Positions 12,693 through 22,991 of a DNA stretch of 64,000 nt are shown here, in pieces. Within the stretch, counting starts at the first letter, position 1. Every line of letters starts with the position of its first letter. The translations under genes and the position numbers were made by a program. The DNA lies in contig CAJNDS010000598.1 in assembly GCA_905221605.1 (NCBI GenBank), forward strand, positions 1-64,000, given 5' to 3'. Source of the stretch: Symbiodinium natans (taxonomy: Eukaryota > Sar > Dinophyceae > Suessiales > Symbiodiniaceae). The notes below the pieces were generated by a model. That model was not told the origin of the DNA. It ran no database searches and saw only the letters and a program-made list of their open reading frames with translations.

Positions 12693-13538
12693 TCACATGG
12701 CGCCGAACGCAACAGGTGTCGCATCATGGGCTTGTCTCAAGCACAGGCTGCCGCAGCAGCACTGCAGTTTGCGCAGACAGTACAGCATTGGTCGTTGGCA
12801 GCAGCAGAAAAGGAAGAAGATGCTGACTGACACGAGGATCCAAGGTTGTCTGCGCACGTCATCCCACGAAATCAGGACGGCTATTCCTATGGAAATTGCG
12901 GCAGTAAAGCTTCCAAGCATGCCCATGGAAATAAGACCGCAGAAGCTGGCAAGGTTGCCTGAACCAACGCAACGGCCAAGAACAGAACAATGGTGGTCGA
13001 AGTACATCACACATCGCTGGCAAATCTGGCAGTGATGGGCAGTTTTTGGTAGCTTGGCAAACTTGTAGAGCCTCGAACTCCAGCAGCTCATACTCCAGCT
13101 GCTCCAGCTGCCAGGAGCTGCGACGTCCTTGTCGCCCTGGTCAAGATCCCTCCACACGAAGCATCGCACGCAAAAGCTTCGGCGGCCGTCTCTTACGTTC
13201 TCCGCGACATTCCCAGACAGGACATGATGTGGGACAGGAAAGCAAGCTTCAGGGGATCGATTCACGACCCCTGGATTCCCAAGTAGCAGCACCAACCAAA
13301 ATTGGGTTGCTAGCAAGGCTTGCACAAGAATGAAACTCCGACAAGTCCACTTGGAAGCTCCTGGGAAATTCTCTGAAGCGGTCACCGTCACAGCGATGAG
13401 AACCGCACAAGTTCCCAACACAATGACGCCACCCGTGCGTTCCTGGCGACGTTGTTCAACTCGCTTCGGCTCGGGTAGGGGAGGAAGGTCGTCCAAGGTC
13501 TTTGGACCGCGCTGGTCACAAAGCTCATCGCTGCTCAT
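12693..13538 (-). CDS. DHHC-type protein S-acyltransferase (palmitoyltransferase)
   Basis: Likely a membrane palmitoyltransferase that transfers fatty acyl groups to cysteines of target proteins. The ORF is open for 282 codons, but the cysteine-rich domain is split by ~32 residues that do not fit the family. Removing a 96-bp in-frame intron (13,148-13,053; AGG|GATCTT ... CCAAG|CTACC, a GA-AG intron) joins FCVRCFVWR to LPKTAHHC. This restores the expected C-x2-C ... HHC-x2-C-x2-C ... DHHC order, with catalytic DHHC in CQRCVMYFDHHC followed by RCVGSGN. Four hydrophobic segments are seen: VIVLGTCAVLIAV and FILVQALLATQFWLVLLLG before the domain, and LISMGMLGSFTAAISIGIAV and ILVSVSIFFLFCC after it. 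Start is the ATG at 13,538; the open frame begins one codon earlier at a GTG. The predicted protein is about 250 residues, on the short side for the family, so a further 3' exon is possible. Confidence 0.9.
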   Translation of the reverse strand: MSSDELCDQRGPKTLDDLPPLPEPKRVEQRRQERTGGVIVLGTCAVLIAVTVTASENFPGASKWTCRSFILVQALLATQFWLVLLLGNPGVVNRSPEACFPVPHHVLSGNVAENVRDGRRSFCVRCFVWRDLDQGDKDVAAPGSWSSWSMSCWSSRLYKFAKLPKTAHHCQICQRCVMYFDHHCSVLGRCVGSGNLASFCGLISMGMLGSFTAAISIGIAVLISWDDVRRQPWILVSVSIFFLFCCCQRPMLYCLRKLQCCCGSLCLRQAHDATPVAFGAM

Positions 13539-13779
13539 CACCGCTCACTGTGGCCCCCTCACCGTGGTCGAAACCCGATCTGCGGCCCATTAGAGACTGG
13601 TTAACAGAAGAAGAGTGGAACCCTAGTTGACCCTCCTCGATTATTGCAAAATATGCACTTATTGGGTCAAAACCACCGAAGCATGTCGAAGATGAACCGC
13701 CTGTGAAGAGGTCAAGGATGCATCTGAATTTGCTCCCTCTCGAAGACATATGAGCGGATACTGGCTACGGAAAATGGTG

Positions 13780-14175
13780 GGCGTCTGCAGTTGCCCTTCT
13801 TTCTCGCAGCTCTTTCTCTGTGGCTCCGATGTGCTCTCCGTTTGGTTCATTCCTCTTCTTGAAAGAGTTCACTTTCTGTGCCTTAATGAAACTGTCTTCT
13901 TATCTGTTTTGCTTCGTGTGCTTACTTACCAGACATGTATGTGTTCCTTTACTTTCTTGGCCTCGCTCTGTGAGATGGGGGTCTTGATGCCTGCACCGTT
14001 TTTGTGCTAGTGTATGCAAATGGTTTTGCACGTGTGTGTTTCGTTACTTATTCTGCTTTTTGACTCGCTATTCATGTACATCTTTCTCGGCTTACCCATG
14101 ACTTCTTCAGAGTTGTTTCGTGCTTTCTGCCGTTCATCAATTAGCCTATATCTTGATTTATGTCTTATGTCTGCC
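13780..14175. other. Pyrimidine-rich stretch (plus strand)
   Basis: T/C-rich on the plus strand. The two plus-strand ORFs over it are rich in Phe/Leu/Ser/Cys, as expected of a pyrimidine tract, and show no family signature. I read it as intergenic, 5' region or intron relative to the flanking minus-strand genes. Confidence 0.45.
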
Positions 14176-14289
14176 CGTCTTCAGTTCTTCCTGCACTGTA
14201 TGTCTTTCTCTAGAGACGCTGCGAGCCGAAGCGCCCCACGCAGGAGGGGCCACTCCGACCTGAGCCCAGTAATGTTGTTACTAATTGTT

Positions 14290-14390
14290 ACGATATTTAC
14301 GACCTTTGTGGCTCTTTCAGGGGAGTCCTCGGGGGATGCCGACTCCTTGAAGGCGACGAGGGCTTTGAGCAGCGTCGTGGCCTCATGCAA
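14290..14390 (-). CDS. Candidate exon of unknown minus-strand gene
   Basis: The minus frame gives a helical, charged peptide (TTLLKALVAFKESASPEDSP) that looks more like real protein than the overlapping plus-strand frame. No family is recognised. The exon edges are not certain. Further weak minus frames lie at 14,400-14,566 and 14,670-15,053, the latter starting at a GTG rather than an ATG. Confidence 0.3.
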
Positions 14391-15059
14391 GGAACGAGCC
14401 CCTCACAAAAACGGCTGTGTATTGTGTACGAGATCCCGCTCCTTTGCAACACCGGCTCTGGAACCTTTGACTGCCACGTCCGCACCTGTGGAATCTTAGG
14501 AGGCATGCAGGCATTTCTCACACAACGATGGAGCTTGAGCCCCTTGCCATTCGCATTGTGTTCCACAATGATGCTGGTTGAAGTCCTGCCACGAATTACT
14601 GCTCAAGGGGCCGCAGATGGGGCACAGAAGCATGAGTGAGTGACAGGATTCATTCTTGATGCTAGGTCGTCAGGCAGCATGCACACCAAGACAAGCAGAA
14701 AGCTGAGACGACTCAGCACAGCTACACAACTGCACAACCGCAGGTGTTTCTTTTTCAAGAGACCTAAAGAGAACAGCCGGGGAAGGGGGTGGGGGGGAAG
14801 ATGACACAGAGGCAGAAGCACAGGACTCCCCCCGGCCTCTGCTCGATGCTCCGAGCTGGGCCTTGGGCCTGAGAGCGCCAAAAGTGTGCGCTTCTTCATG
14901 TTTCTTCCATCTGACACTGAAAATGATCTGAATGTCACTGAAATGATCTGAAATGGATTTCTCAAAGGGGGCGAAGAAAAAAGAGCGCACTTTTCTCTCT
15001 CGGTCCTCTGCGCCAAGGGGTCCTGCCAGCTGAAGCGCTTGCTTCTTGGACACCTCGGA

Positions 15060-16480
15060 GCTTTAGATGCAGCAAGGATGTGGAATAAGGCGGCACTCAG
15101 CTAAGCGGCTTGTAAAGTCTGGACCGTCTCTTCATTTGTACCATCGCCCATATCGCTAACGAGTGACGCTATACACCAGCGCAATTGCGACGTGTGCTCT
15201 GCCTGCTCTGTTTCTTTCAACTAGACAGCAAAGGCTTTGTCCTAGGTCTCCATCAAACACACGACCATGCAGCTAGAGTTTCCCTTGCTGTGTGACATAG
15301 ACAGATGGAGTCGTGAGGGATACGCAGTGGCAACTTGCATGGTTCAAAGCTTTATAGGTAAAATCTCGCTGCTGTGCACAATGCAGATCAGGCAACTTCT
15401 GAACATGCACCACGCTCAATGCAGGAATGGGCCGGAAGCCCTTCAGATGTTTCCAATTTTTGTCTAAGAGAATGCGAGAGCATCAAGTTGCTCCAAGTCG
15501 TCGACCCTCACCTCCCAGGCTGGCCATTCTCAATTTGAACTGCGCAGGTGCACTATACTGATCTATGCTACACTGACCCCGACCCCTTTGCCGCCTTCGA
15601 AGGCGGTGAATGTGCTGGCCATGCCGGCCCCTGACGCCGACAGGAAAAACTTCGAACCAGATGCATGGTGCAGCAGATGCAACAGTGTTGACGAATCGCA
15701 ATATGGGGGCCTCCCAATAAGCTTGATCGTTCTGTGTACCGTTCGCCTGACATTGTTGTTGACCATTTGTTTCGTCACGGCCGCTGAGTACACAAAAGAG
15801 TAGGCAATCTGATGGAAAAGTTTCCGAAGTCTCTCCCACCTTCGCGATCGCGGTATCCAGGGCCAGGGCCAGGGCCAGGCAACGGCGATGGTTCAGAACC
15901 TAACTCAGAGTGTTTAACTCTACGAAACATCCAACACCACTGTCCCAACTTCCAACTGGCATCTCGCAAGCCTTTGAAAACTGACAGCGCTTAACAATTC
16001 ACAGGCCCTTGCCTCCCGCGAAGTCCTGATACAGCCACCTGCGAACCAACAAATGTACCCACAGAATCCACAGAGTAGGACTGCACAGTGCTGCACAGAA
16101 CTGCATTTCACTCTGATCTCAGAACGCTGCCATGCTAATGGAACTCCGAGAAGGGTTGCAACTGGTATGCCCAGGGCTATACCATTGGCAATGTTGTACC
16201 TGCATCAAGCTCCAAGCAGCGCTCAAGAAGCCAAGTTATCTGCCAATACGTCTGCATTCAGAGCTGACCTGCTCTCCGCTTTATCTCCACACAAAAGGGC
16301 CCCCAACCTGATCCATCCCGGGCACCACCTTCTCTACCCCCCCAGCCAGGTCCCCAGCTGCCCCCATCTTCTGAAGAGAGGAGATCTGAAAACAGTTGTT
16401 CGTTGGGATCTTTGCGGGAGGGCACTCGGACGAGGCCTGCGAAGAGAAGAGCGGCATCCTATTCTTGACCTCAGTGCACG
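15060..16480. other. No recognisable gene
   Basis: Short mixed ORFs only. A small tandem GGGCCA run occurs near 15,858-15,880. Minus frames near 15,563-15,793 and 16,281-16,484 are possible exons of the neighbouring genes but carry no diagnostic motif. Confidence 0.4.
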
Positions 16481-16529
16481 TCATCCGACGTCATCCGTCA
16501 TCTCGGCATAGCACTCAACTTGCGTCACT

Positions 16530-17040
16530 CTTTTGGTGGAGCACCAGCACGTCAATGAGCTTCACCAAGTCAAAGGAGCCTTCGGCTTCGTCGAGACAGA
16601 CAAAGCAGTCGCACAGCTTCACACATGCACCACGATGTGGCTTCGGCACAACTCACATACTTCCTACTCAGCCCTACTGACACAAGATGTCATCAGCACT
16701 GCCGCGACATGACTTTAGCTGAGCAGCCGTTGATGAGGCACATCATTCCCCAGTAGCACAGCAACTGAATGTTGATGTCCTGGCAGGGGCAGTGTCTGAA
16801 GCGCGAACAATGGGAGGAAAATAGATGAGCTCGACCTCTCTGATCCCGAAATAGCCCACTGCTATCATGATGGCCTGACACCAGGATGCCTCTAATTGGA
16901 GCGATGCTTCAGGCCACTTCGCTCGCCTCTGGCAGAACTCAACTCATTGCTTCTTTCAAGTTCCAGGCCATCAAGAACGCACCCATGATGTCCAAAAACA
17001 GAACCTTGGATGCGCTCAGATCCACTGAAAAAGCAGAGAT
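16530..17040 (-). CDS. Exons of a small multi-pass membrane protein, unknown function
   Basis: Three minus-strand pieces read as membrane protein. One ends near 16,940 (KVLFLDIMGAFLMAWNLKEA, preceded by a CTTTTTCAG acceptor). The second, about 16,785-16,728, starts after CCTGCCAG and contains NIQLLCYWGMMCLING. The third, 16,579 to about 16,525, contains SFDLVKLIDVLVLHQK. Exons two and three join cleanly through a 148-bp intron (16,727-16,580) with a GC donor (AACG|GCTGCT) and CCGAAG acceptor, restoring a Gly codon. The join between exons one and two is not resolved, so another small exon may lie between. Aromatic/Gly-rich helices suggest a tetraspan-like protein. I know of no name to give it. 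Confidence 0.45.
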
Positions 17041-17413
17041 TTCGTCAGCAGATCGATCTGAGTCAAGGACGATTCGAGCCAAACAAAGAAGGCCTTACAA
17101 GTGCTGCTCTCCTAGACTCTCCTTTATGAAACAAAGATTCTCTCGTAGCTCCTGAGCCCACGACTCTGCAGAACAAGTACGAAGTTGACCCACGGACGCC
17201 TGGCATCTCCGCCCCGCCCTCATGCGATCGCGTGACACCACGTCATTGCTCGCTGTAACTGGAGTTTGCCTCGACAGTGCATAGGCCGATGGGGGACCAC
17301 CCCTGCACTGGTAGCTGGTGCACATTGGTGCAATCAGGTGTAAAACCGCATGGAGCGCAGAGACTGAGGGTGACACATGGCTCCGACAGCTGGCATAGGG
17401 ATGATCATCGTTA

Positions 17414-17560
17414 CAGAACCACGCAGGCCGCGATCAGGTCTCGGATGCTATCGTCGACACAACCCGCAGCTGCTGGGCTCCCCCTGTATGCTTTGTCAGA
17501 GTGTTGCCCGAGACTGATCACAGCATTGCGTGGGTAGACCTTGAGATACCTTGAGCCCCA
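17414..17560 (-). CDS. Candidate exon, unknown
   Basis: The minus frame encodes YPRNAVISLGQHSDKAYRGS and, further on, CVDDSIRDLIAACVV. Composition is protein-like and the plus-strand frames across it are poor. It may be an upstream exon of the membrane protein gene at 16.5-17.0 kb, since it lies 5' on the same strand. No family is recognised. Confidence 0.25.
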
Positions 17561-17629
17561 AGACTGCGGAGCAAAAACAGAAAAGAAAAGCATCTGGCAG
17601 CTGGCATCGCATGCTGCCGTCACTCATAT

Positions 17630-17775
17630 TGTATGTGTATATGCAAATGTATATGCATCTGCATCTGCATCTGCATTTGCATCTGTATATGTATATGTAT
17701 ACGTATATGTCTGTTTATATGTATGTGTATGTGTATGTGTATATGTATATGTATATATATATATGTATAAGTAGG
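17630..17775. repeat. TGCATC / TATATG / TGTGTA compound microsatellite
   Basis: Successive short arrays of TGCATC hexamers, then TGTATA and TATATG units. The Tyr/Val and His/Leu ORFs running through it are artefacts. Confidence 0.9.
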
Positions 17776-18551
17776 AAGATAGAATCTGCGGCAACGATAA
17801 TTTGCAAGCCTTCGTTATCCGAACGAACCCAGCGAAATTCGACCTCGGTCATGATTCCGGCACTCACGAAGCTGCATTCTGTGCGTATGTTGCATAGAAC
17901 TGTGGGCCCCCCGCAATGACTGCTGTTCGGCGCAAAGGCGGCCCATCTCACCCATGCTTTGTGGCCGTCCAGCTTTCTCAGGCCTCAGGCGGCAAAACAT
18001 CCATCCTTTTCACTCTAGCACACACTTTTCCTCTGTCTGCCGTACATTCGCCAGTGTCGGACCGCCACACCTGAGCACACTTGGGGACATTCGTATGTTC
18101 AAGGTGCAGGATGCTGATGTTTTCTGCATTTACTCCCTGGGCCGCCTTGTGCTACTCAAGTGCTACGCAAATAATACGCAAGTGCTACGCAAGTGCTACT
18201 CATGCTACTCCCCCCGACCCTCGCCGAGCCGTCTTTGGACGCGGTCACCACCTTGGATTGCGACATGTTGCCGAGAGATGCTGATGTTTACATGCTGATT
18301 CGTTTACATTCTCTCTCAGAGTGCTACACACCGTCCATCTGAAGAGAAAGCAGCCATGCGCAGCCTGAGAGTCACTGGTGACGTGGTCTTCGTCGCTGGG
18401 CACACAGTGCACACATTCTGATACTCAGAGTGCGACCAGTCTTCATGGCCAACGAGAGACAACAATGGCCGACCAGTGACAGCACTCCACGTCTTGGCCT
18501 GAATTCAATTCTTGAAATCATTCTTGACCGCATGCAGACTGGGCATCTCAC

Positions 18552-21164
18552 GTCAAAGGTCGACGCCGTGCCGTCACCAGAAGCTGTCACAACCTTGAGA
18601 CCGGGCAAAAAGCAATGGAGCCTAGCGGGCCTAGCGGCTTGCAAAGCAGCTCTAAGCAGCTTAAGCGCCAGCTGATTGAGCTCATTAGCAAAATTCTAAC
18701 GAATCTTAGCCATCCGAGTCCACCGGGCTCCTCGGGACCACATCTGGGCCCTCCTAGAACTTCTCCGGAAAGTCGTCACATCAATAGCTCCGGAAAAACA
18801 AGGTCCCAGACCAATTTCTGAACACCTCAAAGCACCCCTCCCCCGCCACTGTTGCAGTTGGCCCGGAAAGCCCCTCACAGGCGATTGAGACTCAACGGCC
18901 ATATTTTTTGACAGCTCACTAAGCTCGAACGGGTCATCATGTGAGGCATGTTGTGGTCATAGGGCTGGTGCCTCCTATCGGGTGCTTTCGCAGGTGATTC
19001 TAGGTCGATTTATTTAGAGTGAGATTCGATCCTTCGCTTTTTTGCAACCGCAGCCGCTTCAACCAGCATTGCTGCTCAAAGGGAGGTTTGTGTGGATCCC
19101 CTATAAGTAAGAAGCTCAAGGCTAAGTGTCGATCCTTGAGGCTGTCTGGCGAAAAGGCCGCGCACCGCAACCAATCGTCGTGGCCTTGATCTCATGTGGG
19201 CCTATCATGGCCTGTCCACACGATGCGAAGGACAGGCCTGTGATGGTTAGCTTGGTCTTGCCAGTCCGCACATCGGTTATCCTGGAGATCAGACAAGGCG
19301 GCAGCGTCACAATGTAAAACAAACAGGGCAGCCGTGTCACTGTAACCCTCTCCCCCTAGAACACGTTCAAGGAAGCCTACCCTGACTGCTAGTTTACCCA
19401 GTTTACTTGCTAGATCCTGGCCGATTGATCCATGGAGGCCGTGAGCAGCAAGCTTCCGTCGTGGGAAAACTGCACGCTGAAGACCTGGCCAACATCTTCA
19501 GCATCTGTTCAACACCTCTTCAAGATCTGTTGAACACGTTGCACACACAAAGCGGACTCCCGCGGACTCCCGCGGACTCCGGCCTTCATCTCGTGGCCGG
19601 ACAGGACTTTTACCTGAGTTTCTGTGCGTCATGTCTCCTCAATCCGAGGCCTTTGGCAGACTTGGCAGACTTGGCCTCGGGCACGGTCGAGGGTCTTTGC
19701 GTTCCATATTGACACCTCAAAGCACGCCGGTACATGCTTGTCCTGCTAGCGGCTAGCGCATTTCATTCTATCGCTCGCACTATGTTTTCATTACACGCGA
19801 ATACGCTCGCTCTAGATCACAACATGAGCGTTGCCACACTGCTGCATGAATTCCCTGATGCTTGCACGCATTTGCACGCTCTAGTCACGTGGGGGTCACT
19901 GAATTGGATCTTCCAGAGATCAAGCAACCCCCTGACCCGCCCCACCAATCTTATGACAGCAGCCGCGACTGGCAGCTCCTTCTTGCTAGCAAGTCAGCGC
20001 GGCTTGCGCTTTGCACTAGGCTGCAACAAGCCTGACCAAGCCTGCTACACAAGCGGAAAATGAAACACGCGTGGAACCGATATGTCCGCCTTTGCAATGA
20101 TGCTCCATCTACTTGGAGAAATGCCAACACGCGCCAACACACGTCGACGCATTTCCGAGCACAAGGCTTCTGGGTCATCGATGGCCGTGGCTATCAGCTG
20201 GCCATCTGGTGAGTACACGGCGCTGTGAATGCTACGCTCGAACCTGGCGCAACATGTGAGAGCTTGCCCACTCTGTTGTCTCTCCCTCTTCTCCCTCTCC
20301 CTCTCCCTCTCTCTCGCTTTCTCTCTCTTTTCCCTCTCCTTCTCTCTTCTTCTTCTTCTGAACAACGAAGAGGCCCCCCTCGAGGGAAGGCCCCGGCCTT
20401 CTCTCTCTTTCTCTCTCTTTCTGAATGCGATCTCTCTTTTTTGCTTCTTTCTGTTTCCTATCTCTCACTCTCTGACTCAATCATAGAAAGTCCGGAACCC
20501 CAAGAAAACAGTAGAGTGCTGCTGAAGCCGAAAGTGCTCCTCTGAACGTGGCAGGGGTGCTTCGACAAGGTTGCCGACAAGCTACCGCTCCTTGGCTGTC
20601 CAGGCCGGAAGAGAAAGGAGCAAGAGAAGCCACCCAAGAAAAAGAGAAACCCTCTGAGCCCTCTGAGCAAGCCCAAGCGTTCTCTCTTCTCAAAAAAAGA
20701 AATGGTGGGGCAATCGCATTGATCCTGAGAGCCAAGAATCGCTGTGTCCCAGATCTTGACAGTTCGATCATGAGACGACGTCAGCAAGTTACACCCTGAG
20801 ATGGCAAAAAACACTTCAAGGCAACGTTCTGCTGATCTTCTGCAATGCTCAGACTGCTGATAGGGAAGCGCACCATCAGGGGAGAAGAAGGCGGTGTAGA
20901 CAGGCCCAGAGTGTCCCACCTTACACCGTCAACGCTTCACACAGGATTGCCAGCGGATGAACAGGGCCCCCGCACAAGAGACAATGCATTGTCCAGTTTG
21001 GCAGAGCCACAGCTTGGCAGTTTTGTCCTGCAAAAAGGCAGAAAGTTGCGAAAGAGGATGCAAAACAGAGCTCTGTCAGTCCGTAGAAGCTGTGGCAATC
21101 AACTCGCCATCTGGAGAGAACGAGACGCACATGACCTGCTTCTCCACCACGAATGTATGTCGCA
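18552..21164 (-). CDS. WD40-repeat protein, 3' exon cluster
   Basis: A beta-propeller scaffold gene in which each WD blade is usually split over two exons. Exons from 5' to 3': 21,164-21,082 (QVMCVSFSPDGELIATAST); 21,027-20,983 (DKTAKLWLCQTGQCI); 20,919-20,874 (GHSGPVYTAFFSPDG); 20,795 to about 20,743 (CNLLTSSHDRTVKIWDT); 20,243-20,177 (SIHSAVYSPDGQLIATAID); about 19,495-19,417 (QVFSVQFSHDGSLLLTASMD); 19,281-19,238 (ITDVRTGKTKLTITG); 18,593-18,552 (VVTASGDGTASTFD). All joins tested keep phase. Introns include GA-AG (21,081-21,028, 54 bp; 19,416-19,282, 135 bp) and GT-AG (20,982-20,920, 63 bp). Some half-blades have no partner found, for example after 20,177, so exons are missing from this list. 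Partners and pathway cannot be told from sequence. It may continue the propeller exons at 29.8-35.1 kb or be a separate gene. Confidence 0.85.
20275..20470. repeat. Pyrimidine-rich (CT)n-like tract inside a WD40 gene intron
   Basis: Imperfect CTCTCCCT/CTTCTT tract lying between WD exons that end at about 20,743 and start at 20,243. Reverse-frame Arg/Glu-rich ORFs here are artefacts. Confidence 0.85.
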
Positions 21165-21300
21165 CTTTCCGAGCTCAAGTACTAACTCAGCGGGAGCAGT
21201 GCGTATGTGAGTTGGTGCCGTTTATGTTTTGCATCCCAAGAAGCAAGCATGCGAAAACACACAATCGCTGGTGAGACATGTACACGCCCTTTGTCCGAAT

Positions 21301-22991
21301 TCATGGATTGTATTCTTCCATCTCAGTAAGACCGAGCTCAATGATGGCACAGGAGGCAATGCGAGTAATGCGTAGTTTGCTCAAGGCGTCGCTATCACGA
21401 ACTTTCTTGTCCAAGGCGGCGACAAAAAAAGTTGAAATGGGACATTTTGGGCAAGCCATGAGAATGAAAACCAAGATGTTTGCATTCAAGTAACAAGTTG
21501 GGAAGCTCTTGGAAGGCCTGTAACTGATGAAGAATGTCTGCCCACAGCTTTTTCGACCCCTGGGACTGACATATCCTGGATTCATTCCGATGCCCCCTCT
21601 TCCCTCGATTGCTTACTTGTCTTACGGTTTTGATTTTATTCCCTCCCTCTGTTGATCATCTTTATTCGGTCTTTCTCTTCAATGTGCATTCCCATGGTTT
21701 CTTGAGGGAAAGGGACCCTTGCCTTTGCAATTCTCCTCAGTACACACAAGTAGATACATCATACTGTCATAAGCCCCAGCATTCCCAACGACTCCAGTGA
21801 ATCAAAAGAATACTGGAATTCTGAATGGCCATGGGAAATACATTCAACAAGCAAATTTTCTGTTGCCATTTCTGTCTAAAGTAATGAGCCACAAAACCGC
21901 AGTTTACCCATGAAGCTGACGAAGCTTCATGTAGTATAATACATACTTGGAAACAAGAAAAGGCTGAGTGCGTGGGTCGGACGTCTGGGAGACAGTCACA
22001 AAGACTTGCAAAGCGATCTGAGAGAGGTTGAAACATTGTGCTAAACTACTACTGAAGCTGTTGCACAGGATGTTTTTGTAGCAGGTGTGCAACGGTGAGC
22101 AGACCCCTAACATATGCTATCGATCTTGCTCAGGTCATAACCTCAGCAAGTACACGGATTAAATCCGGCATAGCATTCGGGAGTAGGAAACTCAAAGGCC
22201 GTATTTGTTCAAGCAAACGCGGGCCCATAAGCCGAGCGCTCTCCAGATTTTGAGGTTTCACCGTGTGCAGGAAAAGAGAACACTTTGAACCCCAAGAAGG
22301 CCAAAGGGGGCCCATGCGTTGTCTGGCTACGGAAGCTCGCGGGTGCACGTACTAGTTATTTGCTCGTGCTGGGCCCTGCCAAGTTACTCCAGATTCGGGA
22401 ATTCTTGGAACTCTTCTCTTAATGGATTCAGAGATGCAAAACAACTCAATTCACTTTTGTTCTGCTTGAGGAGAGGATTGGTGCCTGATCCTCATGGCCG
22501 ATGAATGTCATCAAGCAATCTCCTCCGAATCGGCGAAACACATGGATGGCAATGGCATCATTTCAATGGTGGCATGCATATGGTCGCATGGCATAACACA
22601 TGGCACAAGTGTTCGCAATTGCCTGTTTCAATTGACCACAGTCGGACCGTATGATCAAGAGACGCAGTTGCAACCTGGCCACTTTGGGGCTGCACATAGC
22701 AAAGCCATTGCCACATCATGCCACATCATTGCCACATCGTTGCCACATGTATTGATGACAGCTGCACATGTGACAGAAACTCTTCGAGACCAGACAATCC
22801 CTGCGAAGCCTTTTCGTTGCTTGCTTGGCCAACGCTTCGAGCGACCTGAGGTGAGCCGTATGAAGCGTGGCCATGGCATGGCCCGCATAGTCATCGTAGC
22901 CCCCAACCTGGAGAGTGCTGTGCGCCAGGGTCTTCAGAAGCTCGCGATCTCCGGAAGAAATTGCATCCTGCATGGGTCCATCAATGTCCAT
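21301..22991 (-). CDS. Exons with alpha-helical repeat character (ARM/HEAT-like, tentative)
   Basis: Several minus-strand pieces have amphipathic helical sequence of the kind found in armadillo/HEAT or ankyrin proteins: 22,991 to about 22,911 (PMQDAISSGDRELLKTLAHS, opening with ATG at 22,991); about 22,262-22,130 (LLEQIRPLSFLLPNAMPDLI); about 22,045-21,950 (SQIALQVFVTVSQTSD); about 21,425-21,301 (LRITRIASCAIIELGLTEME, then a TGA stop). A possible WD half-blade (SSKNSRIWSNLAG) lies at about 22,410-22,370. No single motif is diagnostic, so the fold call is inference. The exons lie between two WD40 clusters on the same strand and could be part of one large WD plus helical-repeat scaffold, or a separate gene ending at 21,301. 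Confidence 0.45.
22703..22752. repeat. ~12-bp tandem repeat (TTGCCACATCA)
   Basis: Four imperfect units of CATTGCCACATC/GCCACATCAT. Confidence 0.8.

Noticed and set aside
17630-17775. Tyr/Val-rich ORFs near a TATATA tract, as a possible promoter or gene
   Set aside because: A compound microsatellite explains both the ORFs and the TATA-like words. Dinoflagellate promoters are not known to depend on TATA boxes.
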